Origin: Pomphorhynchus laevis
Lineage: Eukaryota; Acanthocephala; Palaeacanthocephala; Echinorhynchida; Pomphorhynchidae
DNA: 64,000 nt
Reading direction: 5' to 3'
NCBI GenBank assembly: GCA_012934845.2
Contig: WNNJ02001103.1
Location: 62,001-126,000, forward strand
Part shown: positions 49,401 to 60,703 of the stretch, in pieces
Layout: each line of letters opens with the position of its first letter
Position numbering within the stretch: the first letter of the stretch is position 1
Made by a program: the position numbers and the translations under genes
Notes under the pieces: model-generated
The model's input: the letters and a program-made list of their open reading frames with translations, nothing else
Database searches by the model: none
Told to the model about the DNA's origin: nothing

Positions 49401-52400
49401 AGAGGCAGCTGTAAGTAATGTTTACAGAACAAATTTAAAAACAGTTTATTAAATTGTATGAAATTTTTTAAAAATTAAAAAAAAATTATTTTTTAAAATT
49501 TAAAATGTTAAAACATCTTATTTTAAATTAGTATATTAGTTTATCATTTATTAATGACAAATTAATTGATACTTTTTACGTATCAATGCTAAAGTACTAG
49601 AGATTTATAATTACTAAGAAATCCGTAAGAAACCAAAATAAATCTATAGACTTATATTCTAAGTTAACACATTAATTGTGATTAGTCTTTAAATTTGGGT
49701 AGTTACCCAAATAATAAGGTCTTTAGTACAAGCTCTCGAAATTAGTTTTATTTACAGCATAGCCGTTGTCATTTCTAGCAATACGGTTCGAAGCTTCATT
49801 CTCATTGATAAATTGAATGTAAATATTACACGCTGAGAAGGTTGGGGTAAATGGGACATGCATTGAAGATGCCTAGAGATCATTCTCCTTGTGGGACATT
49901 TACCACGATTCATGGAAGTATATGTTACAGGTATAGAGACCTGCTTTATTTATGTGTAAATAGTATCCTTAGGTGAAATATCTTTTATTACTGGAATTGA
50001 AGTATCTGGAGTACGATGTTGGTTGATTCATATTGTATGGCGATTTTTTTGAATTTCAATTTCGATTATTTAAACATTTTATCTTTAAATATGCATCAAT
50101 ATTCATTAATATTCCTGCAATGAACATAATTTATAATCTTTAAATGCATGATTAATCTTTTAATCATTAAATATAATCTTTTAATCGTTAAATCATTAAA
50201 TCTTTAAATCTTTTAGCTTTTTTATCCTAACCGATTTATAGCAATTATAACGATTAACTGTATCACCTCAGTATGTGGATGGGCAGAGTGGGCAAATACG
50301 AAGGTATATAATACGATTGTGATGTCTGAATGTTGAATAAATACATTCTAGCTTATGAAATTCCATCTACGACACAATACTGTCGACGCCACCGTTATTA
50401 ACAGTCTTCTTTATCACCATATTGGAAATGTTACCAATCTTATGACTTCACATCTTGTTTTTATTTTCAATTTAGGAAGTAATGCAATCAAAACCGGATC
50501 TAGCCAAAATGTACTATGAATACTTTGCTACAAATCTTCACGCAGTAAACTTTCAACGCTTACTAGATAGCTTCGTAAAGTAAGTTAGATGACACCAACA
50601 GAGTCTTTAATAAAAATAAACGTAGATTTTAAAAAATAAAACAACGACGAACTTCAGGTTAAATTAAAATCGTTTAAATTAAAGTCGTTTGAATTAAAGT
50701 CGCTTTCTTCTAAATTTAAACAAATTTTTATAAATAAAAATTGTTATCAAAAAATAGTTTTTTGTAAAATTTTAATTTCCACGAAACTTTAAGTAATAAC
50801 ACTTTGCATTATAACATAAACGTCTTGTACTCTACGTGAAATAACCAATATATAATAATTTAATTATATATTTTTATACTATCCAATGATTATATATTAA
50901 AATGCGATTCTTTGATACATTTTGTTTTTTTATATTTTTCCTTCTTCCTTTCATCTTGTATTCCTTTGCTTCCACAATTGCCTTCTAATTATCCTATTTT
51001 CTGCTGAATTTATTTTCATTTCCATCCATAATCCTTATTAGTCGCATTCATTTTTGAAAAGTTAACATTTTGTATTTTCGTCTTTACTTCATCGTTATTT
51101 CCGGAAGAAAGTCATCGTCTCTATTGATTAAATGTTTTATAATCGATTATGTATTATTAGTAATTAATGACTACTATTAGTAATTAATGACTAATTACGA
51201 TTAATGCTATGTTGTTGAAATGTATTTTCGACGCTAAACAAAAATTTGTAAAACATAAAATATTTAATTATAAAATGTAAAATTATAAAAGGTAATTATA
51301 ATTACCTTCTATAAAAGGTAATTATTCAAATATATATTTTAAAATTTGCATTTAAACATTGTAATTTTCAGAAGATGTTAACAGAGATTAGCGAAATATC
51401 AAATAAAATTTTCCTTCTGTCTTTGATCCAGCTCCAATAATTCTTAATAATTAAATTATAAAAATTAGAAGAAAGTACATTAAATTAGATTCGTACATTA
51501 AATTTTATAAAAGCTCGAATTCATTGGGCGTCAATTCAGAGTCTTGAATTCTTTGAGTGTCATCTAGAGTCTTAAAGTCTTTGAGATTCAACAACAGTAA
51601 TTATCAATTGTTCGCAGAGTGATATTCTAGCAGTTTCGCTATTGTCATGATGTACGCTTAATGCTCTGATTTGACGAATTCAATTAATGGCTACTTGCAC
51701 GGACAATCAATGCCTTGCCAAATAGCTACTTAATTAAACAAGCACTTACCTGATTACCTTTGTGTTTGCAGTGAGGCAACAGTTTTCTGAAATAAATAAC
51801 AATTAACTTCTAAATCAATTAGATTATTTATTAACTGATACGGGTTGGTATCAATAATTAAATTAAGCAACATAATTAGTAATAGACTTAACTGTCTGGA
51901 AGCATTTTGTTTTCGCTCTATATCCATTATTTTAGTAGTTTGACTTAATTTGCCATGTTTAGTCGAACCGCACTTAACATCGAAAGAGACACGGAAAATT
52001 CTAGTACGATAGAGTTAGTATTCAACTCCTTAATGTTTTAACTACTAGTAAATTATAGATGCTCGGTAATGAACGTTGTCGGGGATTATTCCCCTCATCT
52101 TGACGAAGCAGTAGAATTTAACGGACAGTTGAATCCGAAAACATCAACTTTTGTCAAGGTTTGCAACATCGAAATCTTAACCTTTTGTTACAAAACATTT
52201 CTAATGCCGAAAAAAAATATTTTGATAATTTAATGTATTATAGATATATTATATTTAATTTATTAAAATATAAAGATAGTATTTTTTTATATTCATTATG
52301 ATTAATCCTTTATTTGCATAAAATGCAAGAATTATCTTTTTAGCAAAAAACCTTCAATTATCAGTATTATATATCTAGTATTAATATTTAGTAAAATCGT

Positions 52401-53852
52401 CGTTTAGGGGTTTTCGCAAAATTCGGAAAATTTATTTTTATTCATCAAAATTTTGCAAAATTGACTTTATTTCTTGAAATAAACTAAACTGGAGAATCAG
52501 CAATTGATAGTGTATATTGTATATATTGCAGCATTATAGGGTTGCCTAGGGATTTCTACTAGCAGTCGTCAGTCTGAACTATTCCACATTGATTTTTTTA
52601 ATATCGACGAATCGTCAGTATACATCTGTCGAATACAACTTGGAGAAAATATCCAGAAATTATCTGAATTCAGTAATCAATCGATTACTAAATTCATTTA
52701 TTATGAATAAATAAATTCATATTTATATTTCATATTTATCTTTTCATTTATTTGTTTAATAAATGAAAAGATCTTTATCTTAAAGTAATTTTTATAATTC
52801 AAAATTTTTATAAAAAACTGACTGATTAATAGATAATGTACCATTTGTTAAAATTATGTAGCCATTTAGAGGAACTGTTAATAGATTTCTGCCCCTATTC
52901 TGTGATCTAACATAGCAGCATAGCCAATTACATGTTAATAACTTATTTTCTCTGATGAAATTTGAGTATCAAGTATCTTATTCTAATACAAAGAATAATA
53001 TTTATTATCTATAAAAAATTTCCCTTAAAGGTTTACCTCACAAAAGTTAAACATTTTATCCGAATGACTAATCAAATCAACTAATTTAATTACGTATTTA
53101 ATATAATTATAAAATTGAAAAAAATGCGAAATCAAAATTAAATAATTAAAAAATAAATAATATATAAATAATTGTCATAAGATTTTATATAATTTATTTC
53201 AAGTTAAATAATTAAATAATTTAAATAATTAAACAATAAATAATAATTTTATACAAGATTTTATATAACATATACCAAGTTAAAATAAAAAAATGAAATT
53301 TAAAATAAACGTCATTTTTATGAATTGATTAATAAATAACATACGATGTATAAGAATAAGGATTAGATGTCATCAGGAAGAACAGCTATGTTATCAGGTT
53401 TCTGCCCCTATTCTTTGATTTAACATAGCAGCAGAGTCAAGTACATGTTAATAACTTATTTTCTCTGATAAAATTTGAGTATCAAGTATCTTATTATAAT
53501 ACAAAGTATATTATTTTACTTATCATACTTTTATAGTTTTATATTTTTAGCTATCAGAATGTGGTGGCCTTGTTTTAGATGAACAACCGGATAAATTTGC
53601 AGAATCACTGATGTATTTCTTACAAGGACTTGGATACGGTAATATTATGTGGTTAACTGTTCGTCTTATGTCCTTCTTACAGTGTGCAACCTCAATGTAT
53701 CGAAAGAATCGTTATCAAGTCGTTTACATCACAAAATTATGGGCGAACGAATAACAAGTCAATATTCACGAGCAAGATCAAAGACTACAATGTTAAATCC
53801 TACACAATCGTCAATGTCATTTAGTCAACAAGGAATACCGAAAGAAGTGTAA
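46449..53852 (+). CDS. NDRG: NDRG-family protein, 12 exons, 371 aa
   Basis: Exons: 46449-46541, 46655-46754, 48093-48213, 49240-49302, 49350-49410, 50217-50303, 50352-50429, 50476-50579, 51963-52013, 52059-52158, 53551-53638, 53683-53852. The coding length is 1116 nt and every junction keeps frame. Family signatures in order: FVTFHDLGLN (about 55-64), EEMEKIMEHFCVYHITAPGQ (about 77-96), YPTMDEMADII, VIGIGIGMGGH (130-140, the nucleophile-elbow region with Gly where active hydrolases have Ser), ITSVCGWAEWANTK, LLYHHIG, CSVMNVVGDYSPHLDEAVEF, LSECGGLVLDEQPDKFAESL, and FLQGLGY. The length equals the usual 340-395 residues. NDRG proteins are non-catalytic alpha/beta-hydrolase-fold proteins of the cytoplasm tied to stress response and differentiation. 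The C-tail is Ser/Thr/Arg-rich, as in the family, without the decapeptide repeats of NDRG1. The exon carrying the ATG opens in frame at acceptor 46429, so an upstream coding exon cannot be excluded. The intron at 49303-49349 is GC-AG. Confidence 0.93.
52886..53527. repeat. Direct repeat pair in the last long NDRG intron
   Basis: Copies at 52886-53010 and 53399-53527 share TTTCTGCCCCTATTCT and ACATGTTAATAACTTATTTT at high identity. The DNA between (53140-53365) resembles 35128-35333. Together they may be one non-autonomous element with repeated ends. Confidence 0.7.
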
Positions 53853-54333
53853 AGAAATTAGAAAGCGATAGGAATGATAGTTTTTGGATATTGATTTTAA
53901 GATGTAACGATGTTATTTTTAAAGCTAGCAGGCTTATTGCATCACTCACTTTACTGATAAAGTACAGTGAGTTAATATCTTTGATCTTTATTTTGTTAAT
54001 CTTTAATCTTTAAAGATTAACTTTAAAGATTTAAATGGTAATGTTTTAAAACTAACTTAACTATAGCCAGAGCATCAAAATAAGAAAAAATGTCAACTAC
54101 TATGTCAAATATTTAAACATTAATTTATAAAATTATATTGACTTTTAAAGTTAATACCATAAAAATACTATTATCGCCAATGTCACGATAACGATTTAAT
54201 ATCAATTAAATTTAAAATGAAATAACTGTAACAACAAAATCATTAAACATACATTTAAAGTACCATTAACGAACCGAATTATCAGTATTGTTCATTTAAA
54301 AAATTAGCATTTTAACATTTATTTATAAAATTT
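53853..54333. other. 3' flank of NDRG, AT-rich
   Basis: No gene. No AATAAA lies close to the stop; an ATTAAA occurs at 54205-54210. Tracts of AATCTTTAAAGATT form small palindromes near 54000. Confidence 0.4.
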
Positions 54334-54503
54334 AAATTCATTGAAAAATTAATGACGAAAGATAATGCTATAAAAGATCGTATTTAAGCAAATTTTAGAC
54401 ATAGAACTAATTCCATTGTCAAGCATATAGAAAAAAAACAAAATAAAGCATAAAACACATTATATGGGTAGCTCGGGCCCAGGTTCGCTAATCCTGTAGA
54501 CAG

Positions 54504-55068
54504 TTATAACCGTCTCCTTACGATTGCAATGCCATTCAAAAAAATTCGAAGAGATCGAACTAGCCCTTCATCTTTCAGATTGATGACAGAATTTTCTTTT
54601 TTAATCAGCAACGATTCGAAGATTCGGAGGTTGTTGACTGAACCATCGTGTTTTAATGTCTTTGTATTTGCATGAATGAACTGTGTGATTGAAATCTTAC
54701 TGTGTCCTCTTCTATGTTCTTTGGAGGCTCCTTTGCATTTGTGATGTTTTAATCGATTATCTAATGTCTGTGTAACCAATGTATTTTGGTTGGCTGATGC
54801 TACATCCAGCTTCACAACATATGAATTAGTACACATGTGACTTGGTGGTATCGATTTGCTCGTTATTCTTAATCATGAGGTGGCGTAACTTCTTTATTTT
54901 GTAGAATATCCGTAATTCGACAGTTTTAGTAGAATCGATAGCAGTTTTTAATATACTTCTCAATTGTATCTCTCGTAGCTTATGTCTGCACTGCATTTGC
55001 ACCTGATGATAAATTAACACTTTCCCGCTGCTTGTATCGTTTCTTTGGTTTGTCTGGTTCGTGTTCAT
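54504..55068 (-). pseudogene. GIY-YIG endonuclease region of the Penelope-like element
   Basis: Two frames (55068-54826 and 54836-54504) contain a linker, then a decayed SYxG-type motif (CTNSYVV), an R-L-x-x-H segment (NRLKHHK), EHRRGHS, and a terminal ESLLIKK. This matches the motif order of GIY-YIG nucleases that accompany canonical Penelope RTs. The catalytic GIY and YIG residues are not intact. Confidence 0.65.
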
Positions 55069-55386
55069 TTTCTAAATGAAGTTTGTTATCGTTTTGTCGA
55101 CTAGCTGCAAGTTGCAACCATTCTTAGTTAGCATTTGTCTAATTATGGCGACCATAGCATTAAACAACTCTCTATTGGAGCAAAACATGTTGTCCCGATG
55201 GAGCATTATCTTGACGACTGCTAGTTTGTAGACGGCTGGGGCGATACTCGCATAATTTATGCATTCACCCGAGTTGGTTGTTTTAATATATACTTCGGTT
55301 TGAAATCGATTTTGTGATCGAATGATTTAATATCCAGGAAACTTATACCTCATTTTCGTACGTAAAATACGTCGATGGTAAATATA

Positions 55387-55740
55387 TCATCGACGTAACG
55401 GTATATACTTTTGTCGGAAGCGTTTTGCTTTTTGCGAATACTTTGTTTTCCAGATGGCTAATAAAAAATTTGCGAAAGTAGGACCGATGACACATCCCAT
55501 TGATACACCATCAATCTGTCGGTAAAGTTCACCACCAGGTGCGGTGAAAGGCATTCCAGTTGTACACATATGTAAAAGTCGCTTCAGAGTGGATTCGGCT
55601 ATTTCGGGGGGGGGGCTGCAGAAGTATATTTTGGTTACGGTATACATAGTCACATATTTTATCAATGGTTTCGTTGATTTGTACATTTGTGAAGAGGTTT
55701 GTGACGTCAATAGATGCCATTAATAGTCCGGGTTTCGTAG
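55387..55740 (-). pseudogene. Reverse transcriptase of the Penelope-like element
   Basis: Blocks ASIDVTNLFTNVQI (D-x-x-x-LFTN), RLLHMCTTGMPFTAPGGELY and RQIDGVSMGCVIGPTFANF; the YVDD block follows just downstream in another frame. The frame changes near 55600, at a G run. Confidence 0.8.
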
Positions 55741-55920
55741 TTTAAATGATGTCGATGATAGCTTTGGTGGAGTTTAAGCAATATGTGTTAATTAATAAAT
55801 AATATAAATACGATCTTTTATAGCATTATCTTTCGTCATTAATTTTGCAATGAAGTTTAAAAAAAATAAATATTAAAAAATGAATATTTTTTAAATAAAT
55901 GTCAAAATGCCAATTTTCTA

Positions 55921-56518
55921 AATTATTGGTAATGTTCGCAAGCAACTAACATCTGTTTGTTACAAAAATAAGGGCTGTCTTGTTGAAAGTGTCGATAGTT
56001 ACAAAGATTTAGGAGTATGGATTACCTCTAATTTATCAACTAAAAAGCACACTGATCAAGCTTGTGCCAACTCCAATAAAATGATAGGTATGATTCGACG
56101 CGCGTTTGTTCGCGTTAATCCGACTGCTCTTCGGCCTCTGATTTTAGCACATGTATTGAGTAGATTTTTATATGCAGCTCCGGTTGTATACCCACGTACT
56201 GTGCATGAACATAAGAAATCAGAGAGGGTACTTCGCAGGGCAACAAAGCTAGCACCAACGTTGGCGTCGCTGCCTTATGAAGACATACTGATATCATTAG
56301 GACTTGAGACCGTCACATGGACCCGTCGGTACATGGATATATGCATTGTTTGGCATTTATTCCAACGTCCCCATCACCCTATTCGGAGTAGGGTTCAACT
56401 ACGTGGTTCAAATGTTCTTCGAGGTCATTATTCAACTATTCAAAGAAACAGAGTACAGAAATTGTGCGCGATGCAATTTGATAGAAGAATTGTGTTTCAG
56501 TCAGTATTTTTGAAATTA
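55921..56518 (+). pseudogene. LINE 3' fragment (RT thumb region), D-like
   Basis: Continuous plus-strand frame: NVRKQLTSVCYKN, SYKDLGVWITSNLSTKKHTD, MIGMIRRAFVRVNPTALRPL, FLYAAPVVYP, ERVLRRATKLAPTLASLPYE and VLRGHYSTIQRN. This parallels the LINE D tail (DLGVYPLNTLDMSAHV, TIGIIRRSF, LYASPAAYP, LRSATRLVPAV) but is a diverged family. RT palm and endonuclease are absent, as expected of a 5'-truncated copy. The open frame of about 200 codons suggests a younger age than the other copies. Confidence 0.8.
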
Positions 56519-57400
56519 ATCATTAGTTTCTCAAAAATAACAAATGCATTAAATTTATATGCATTTTTTTTAATATATTTTATAATTTTATACGAAATAT
56601 TTCGTAAAAATATTTTAATATCTTTTCCTATAGCAATCATATATTATGGGCATGACAACGTATTAACAACAATACGACGTGCATATTCCGAATTATACGT
56701 CACATAAAAATTGAAAAATGTAATGACATATTCGTGTTCGCATTCCCATAAAGGTTCAAACATTTTAATATTATTTTTTTATAGATTTGATAGCTCCAAT
56801 ATTATTATAAATGCGTTCATTTATGAAGAATTTATAATGTTGGCACAAAGTAACTAGCCCGGTGTGCAGTTGATATAGAATAGATTCGACTATCTTTCCG
56901 TACAACTAGAAATTAGTGGATGTATTTCAATATTAAAAAGTCCAAACATGTTATTCATTGATTATTTGTTAAATAATAATTTTAAGCTCGGATGTTTCTC
57001 ATCCGAGCTTTGAACTGATGATGAGTAAGAAAAATAAATTAATGTTTTCCCGTTCATTTAAGACAGTGGTTTTCAAACTTGATGTTACTACACCTTTCTT
57101 AAACATATTTAATAATTTGTCAACTCCCATTCTTCCCCACAATTTCAAAAAATAATAAAAACAAGTGTTTACTCGTGATTTTTGCTGTAATGTAATCTCA
57201 CAAGATCATTCAGTCATTTTTTCCTTTTCAATATAATTGTCAATGTAAATTCACAATATTCTTCGTCGATCCACGCAAACTTTGAAAATCGAATGATCGG
57301 AATGATTCGAAAGTTGAATCAACAAACCATTCATCCAACTGAATTTTTATTTATTATTTATTAGTTGAGTGTGAAATACAAAATTTTATTTTAAATATCG
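56519..57400. other. AT-rich non-coding DNA
   Basis: No gene. A perfect 11-bp hairpin (AAGCTCGGATG) lies at 56984-57010. Confidence 0.45.
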
Positions 57401-57401
57401 A

Positions 57402-57434
57402 ATTTTCGATAGCCAACTGCTATCATCATCAGGA
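57402..57434 (-). other. CTGATGA stem GAAA motif (hammerhead-like)
   Basis: Minus strand: CTGATGAT, then a GATAGC/GCTATC stem, then GAAAA. The same layout occurs at 21157-21184 and in altered form at 47056-47086. It recalls hammerhead ribozyme cores known from Penelope-like elements, but one extra base sits between CTGATGA and the stem. Confidence 0.4.
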
Positions 57435-57733
57435 TAAAAGTGTAAAAAATATTTTTACTGTTTAATTATTTATAAATAATTATTATTAATTATTATTAAA
57501 GCTGTCAATTGCATTAATTGGAGCAACATATCAAAAGTGTCAATTGTTACATTGCGCAGCAGATCAAAAGAATAGAGATGTGCTCCTTATTAAAACATAA
57601 AAAAATTAATATAAAGCACAATTTAATAGAATAACATAATACTAAAAATAATTAATCTAAAATAATTATATAGAATCACCAATTATAGTAAAACAATTAT
57701 ATAAAACAACAAATACAAAAACAAATAACAACC

Positions 57734-58110
57734 ATTTAAGATAGACGCGAAAGAACGACGATAACAGTATTATATACCGTTTCGTCATCACAATGACTCA
57801 TGAGTGCCAGATCCCTCCCATTGCTGGATGCAGAGGAGGATTAGCAGACGGCAAAAAAACGAATCATGTGTATGAGATACTAGAGCACATCTAGTTACGG
57901 CTGGTTCACTTAGTGAGCAGTAGTGCTGGTTTAGCACACTATGAGGTTACTAGATGTGATCTAGTACCTCATACACATGATTCGTTTTTTTGCCGTCTGC
58001 TAATCCTCCTCTGCATCCAGCAATGGGAGGGATCTGGCACTTATGAGTCATTGTAATGACGAAACGGTATCTAATACTGTTATCGTCGTTCTTTCGCGTT
58101 TGGCTTAAAT
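57734..58110. repeat. Long foldback element, about 160-bp arms
   Basis: The arms 57734-57894 and 57952-58110 are reverse complements with about nine mismatches around a spacer of about 57 bases, which itself contains a GTGCTGG/AGCAC mini-hairpin. The ends read ATTTAAG outward. The GC content is clearly above the surroundings. No coding capacity and no clear target duplication. It could be a non-autonomous foldback transposon. Confidence 0.92.
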
Positions 58111-58329
58111 TATTGTTAACATAATTCACGCGGAATGATATCGTTTTGAGAAAAAATAAGAATTTCGATTTTAAAATGTTTGTTATTAATTCAATATCTG
58201 GTTAATTATTAGACATCATTTCTATTTTTGTGCATAAAATATGTTTCTTGTATTTTTCTAAAACATTATTTTATTTGATTATTAGATTTTTATTTGATTA
58301 TTTGTTATCTCGGGCCCATAAATTTGAAA

Positions 58330-58947
58330 TGGAAACGTCAATATAATTATCGCACAAAATTTTTTCAATTATTTTATAGATGCGTTCACTTTGTCATTTT
58401 GTATAGCAAATTCATTTGTGGTCATTGCATTGATTTATTAAAACACTCAATTTTCCAAAAATGTCAATTAAAAATGCAAGTTTAACAATAAATTTATGAC
58501 CAAAATATATTTCTGTCTTTGTGATAATTGTTATCAAGAAAATTTGCAGTTTCTTTGAGTTTAAGTACCCTTTGATTCCTTTTTACATGAGATAGCCAAC
58601 ACATTTTACAATCCAGAAGTGAGGTGAAATTAGCTCCCATACCTTCATACACCTTTGCAAACAACCTAACTCTTTCATTGTACTGCTTTTAATGTAATTT
58701 ATACCTGAGTCCAGAGAGACTTAGGTATTATGAAACTTAATATTATGATTACAAACTTTATTTCCAATTGTTTTATAGATGCGTTCACTTTGTCTTTTAG
58801 GATAGCAAATGCATTTGTGCCCATTGCATTGACTTATATTAAAACACTCAATTTTCCAAAAATGTCAACCAAAAATGAAATTAAGGTGATGCATCCATAC
58901 CTTTACACACATTTGCAAACAACCTACCTTTAATGGTAGGTTGTTTG
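58330..58947. repeat. Duplicated block with GCGTTCACTTTGTC core
   Basis: 58375-58480 and 58775-58885 share TTTTATAGATGCGTTCACTT, GCATTTGTG, CATTGCATTGA and ACACTCAATTTTCCAAAAAT. Both are followed by TTTGCAAACAACCTA. The second ends in a 13-bp-arm palindrome (58916-58947). The origin is unknown. Confidence 0.75.
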
Positions 58948-59410
58948 TAAACCTATCTTTACTGTTTATTCAAATTTATAACTTTTATTACTTTTGTACT
59001 TTTGTAATAAAAAGCGCGTCCAGAGAACCTCGTGTGTGTTTAACTTGTGTTCGAAGGTCACTTTTGTGTCTCGACATTGGTTGTCACTGACAGTCCAGGA
59101 CCAAAGTCAATTATTCCACATTATGTCGTTATCATTGAAAATCCGATTATTAAATTATAAATTTTATTAAGGCTATTCAATAAATGTGGTTTGCCAAACA
59201 ATATCTTCAACTAGAAATGGTAGTAACAACTCAAAACTAAATAATAACGAGGTTCGACCTAAATAATCCAATACCCATTTAATCACATTTTAAATAACAT
59301 ATAAAATATTTGATCAGTACTTTTATCAGTATTTGGGAACAGAAACGATTATCTGGAATTAATTCCAGGTAATTACAAATTGAACTGAAATAATAACGAG
59401 GTTCGACGTA
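58948..59410. other. AT-rich spacer
   Basis: No gene. AATAATAACGAGGTTCGAC occurs at about 59241 and 59391, the second copy at the edge of the LINE D copy. Confidence 0.45.
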
Positions 59411-60703
59411 AGCCACAGTGTTCTTGCGCAGATGTGGATACGCTGCGGGAGATGCGTATAGCATGCGAGATTCGATGAGGGCCTTGTATATTATTCTGAA
59501 GCTACATACCTGTAGTTATCCAAAAGATCGTCTAATGATGCCAATAGTACGACGGCAATTGGCCGAAACTTTATTTACTTGAGCGCTCATATCGAGCGTA
59601 TTAAGCGTAGATACCCCTAAATCATCGATTTTATCTGTAGAATCAATCGACATGTTTCCAATTTTATAAGAGCAGCGAATGTCTGGGGAGCCGATCCGCA
59701 TATGTCTACATTTAGTCGCATTTATCATCAGTCCGTTAGATATAGATCATTTATTTATGGAATCCAGGTCTTTTTAAAGAGCGCTAACATCGGAATCATC
59801 GATGATTCGCCTCCAAACCTTAAGATCATCTGCGTAGGTAACACATTCCGACGTTAAGCTGTTTGTGAAATCATTTACATATATATTAAAGAGAGTCGGA
59901 CTAATTACCGATCCATGTGGAACGTCTGCAGTTATCATTGAGTAACCAGTAAGATAATGGCTTATGCGTACTGCAAACGAGCGGTTGCTTACGAATGATT
60001 GAATCCAGCGTAACAAATAACCCCGTACACCAATGTTAGATTATTTGTTTACTAGCAAATGGGGAATAACTCTATCGAATGCTTTCGATAAGTCTATAAA
60101 TATCACATCTACTTAGGAACCACTCCTCATTGAATCCACCCAGCTCGCTCTCGATTTTACAATGTTCGTTACCGTTGAGCGATTTGGCCTAAATCCATGG
60201 TGACTGGGGCTGAGGCGATTGTTAGCTTCAACGAAAGCGCTAAGGTGACGAAGAATCAATTTTTCTAATACCTTACAAGCTACATATGTGAGAATGATGG
60301 GACGGTAGTTGAAAGCCTGGGATTTATCGCTTTTCTTTAAAATTGGAAGTACAATAGTCTTAGTCCAATCATATGATAGATAACCTGTGTTCAGTGAACT
60401 TTAATAAATGGAAGCTTAGGGAACGTATATTGCATGGGCCAATTCTTTTAAGCGTATTAGAGGTATATGGTCAGGACCTGACTCGGCGTTACGGGATAAT
60501 TTAAGTAGCTCGTGCAGTACCTCTTTATCGCTAAATTCAATGTTAGATATGACTACTCTAGGTAGAAGTACATTGTGTTTAGTTTAGATAATACCATCGG
60601 GGATCGACACTCTATCTTCTTTGATAGCTAAATAGTCCATAGAATGAGCAGCTACATCAGTTGGTGAGGTTAAGATTGACCTATTTTCGGCCAATAGATA
60701 TAA
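59411..60703 (-). mobile_element. LINE D, second copy (RT part)
   Basis: It covers the region equal to 11650-12760 of the first D copy, including the RT palm (60016-59774: SNRSFAVRISHYL, then VISPTLFNIYVND and TYADDLKVWRRI) and thumb (59728-59516: KCRHMRIGSPDIRCSY, IGIIRRSFG). It keeps a segment near 60010-60200 that the first copy lacks. It is cut at the 3' side near 59411, and its 5' continuation stops at 60703, where LINE B begins. Confidence 0.85.

Larger units (their letters stand above)
54334..55854 (-). mobile_element. Penelope-like element with GIY-YIG region, bracketed by inverted repeats
   Basis: Minus strand. RT at 55740-55250: MASIDVTNLFTNVQINETID, IDGVSMGCVIGPTFANFLLA, and a YVDDIFTIDV block at about 55395-55370 followed by FLDIKSFDHKIDF. 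Downstream, 55068-54504 reads CTNSYVV, then RLKHHKCKGASKEHRRGHSK and LRIFESLLIKK, the layout of the GIY-YIG endonuclease of Penelope elements. Frames are interrupted and the N-terminus is missing. About 50-bp inverted repeats lie at 54334-54385 and 55805-55854. Confidence 0.82.

Noticed and set aside
50457-50475. A 19-nt intron in NDRG
   Set aside because: Ending the previous exon at 50429 instead gives a 46-nt intron and a better match to NDRG (YHHIGN then EVMQSKPDL), in line with the other short introns.
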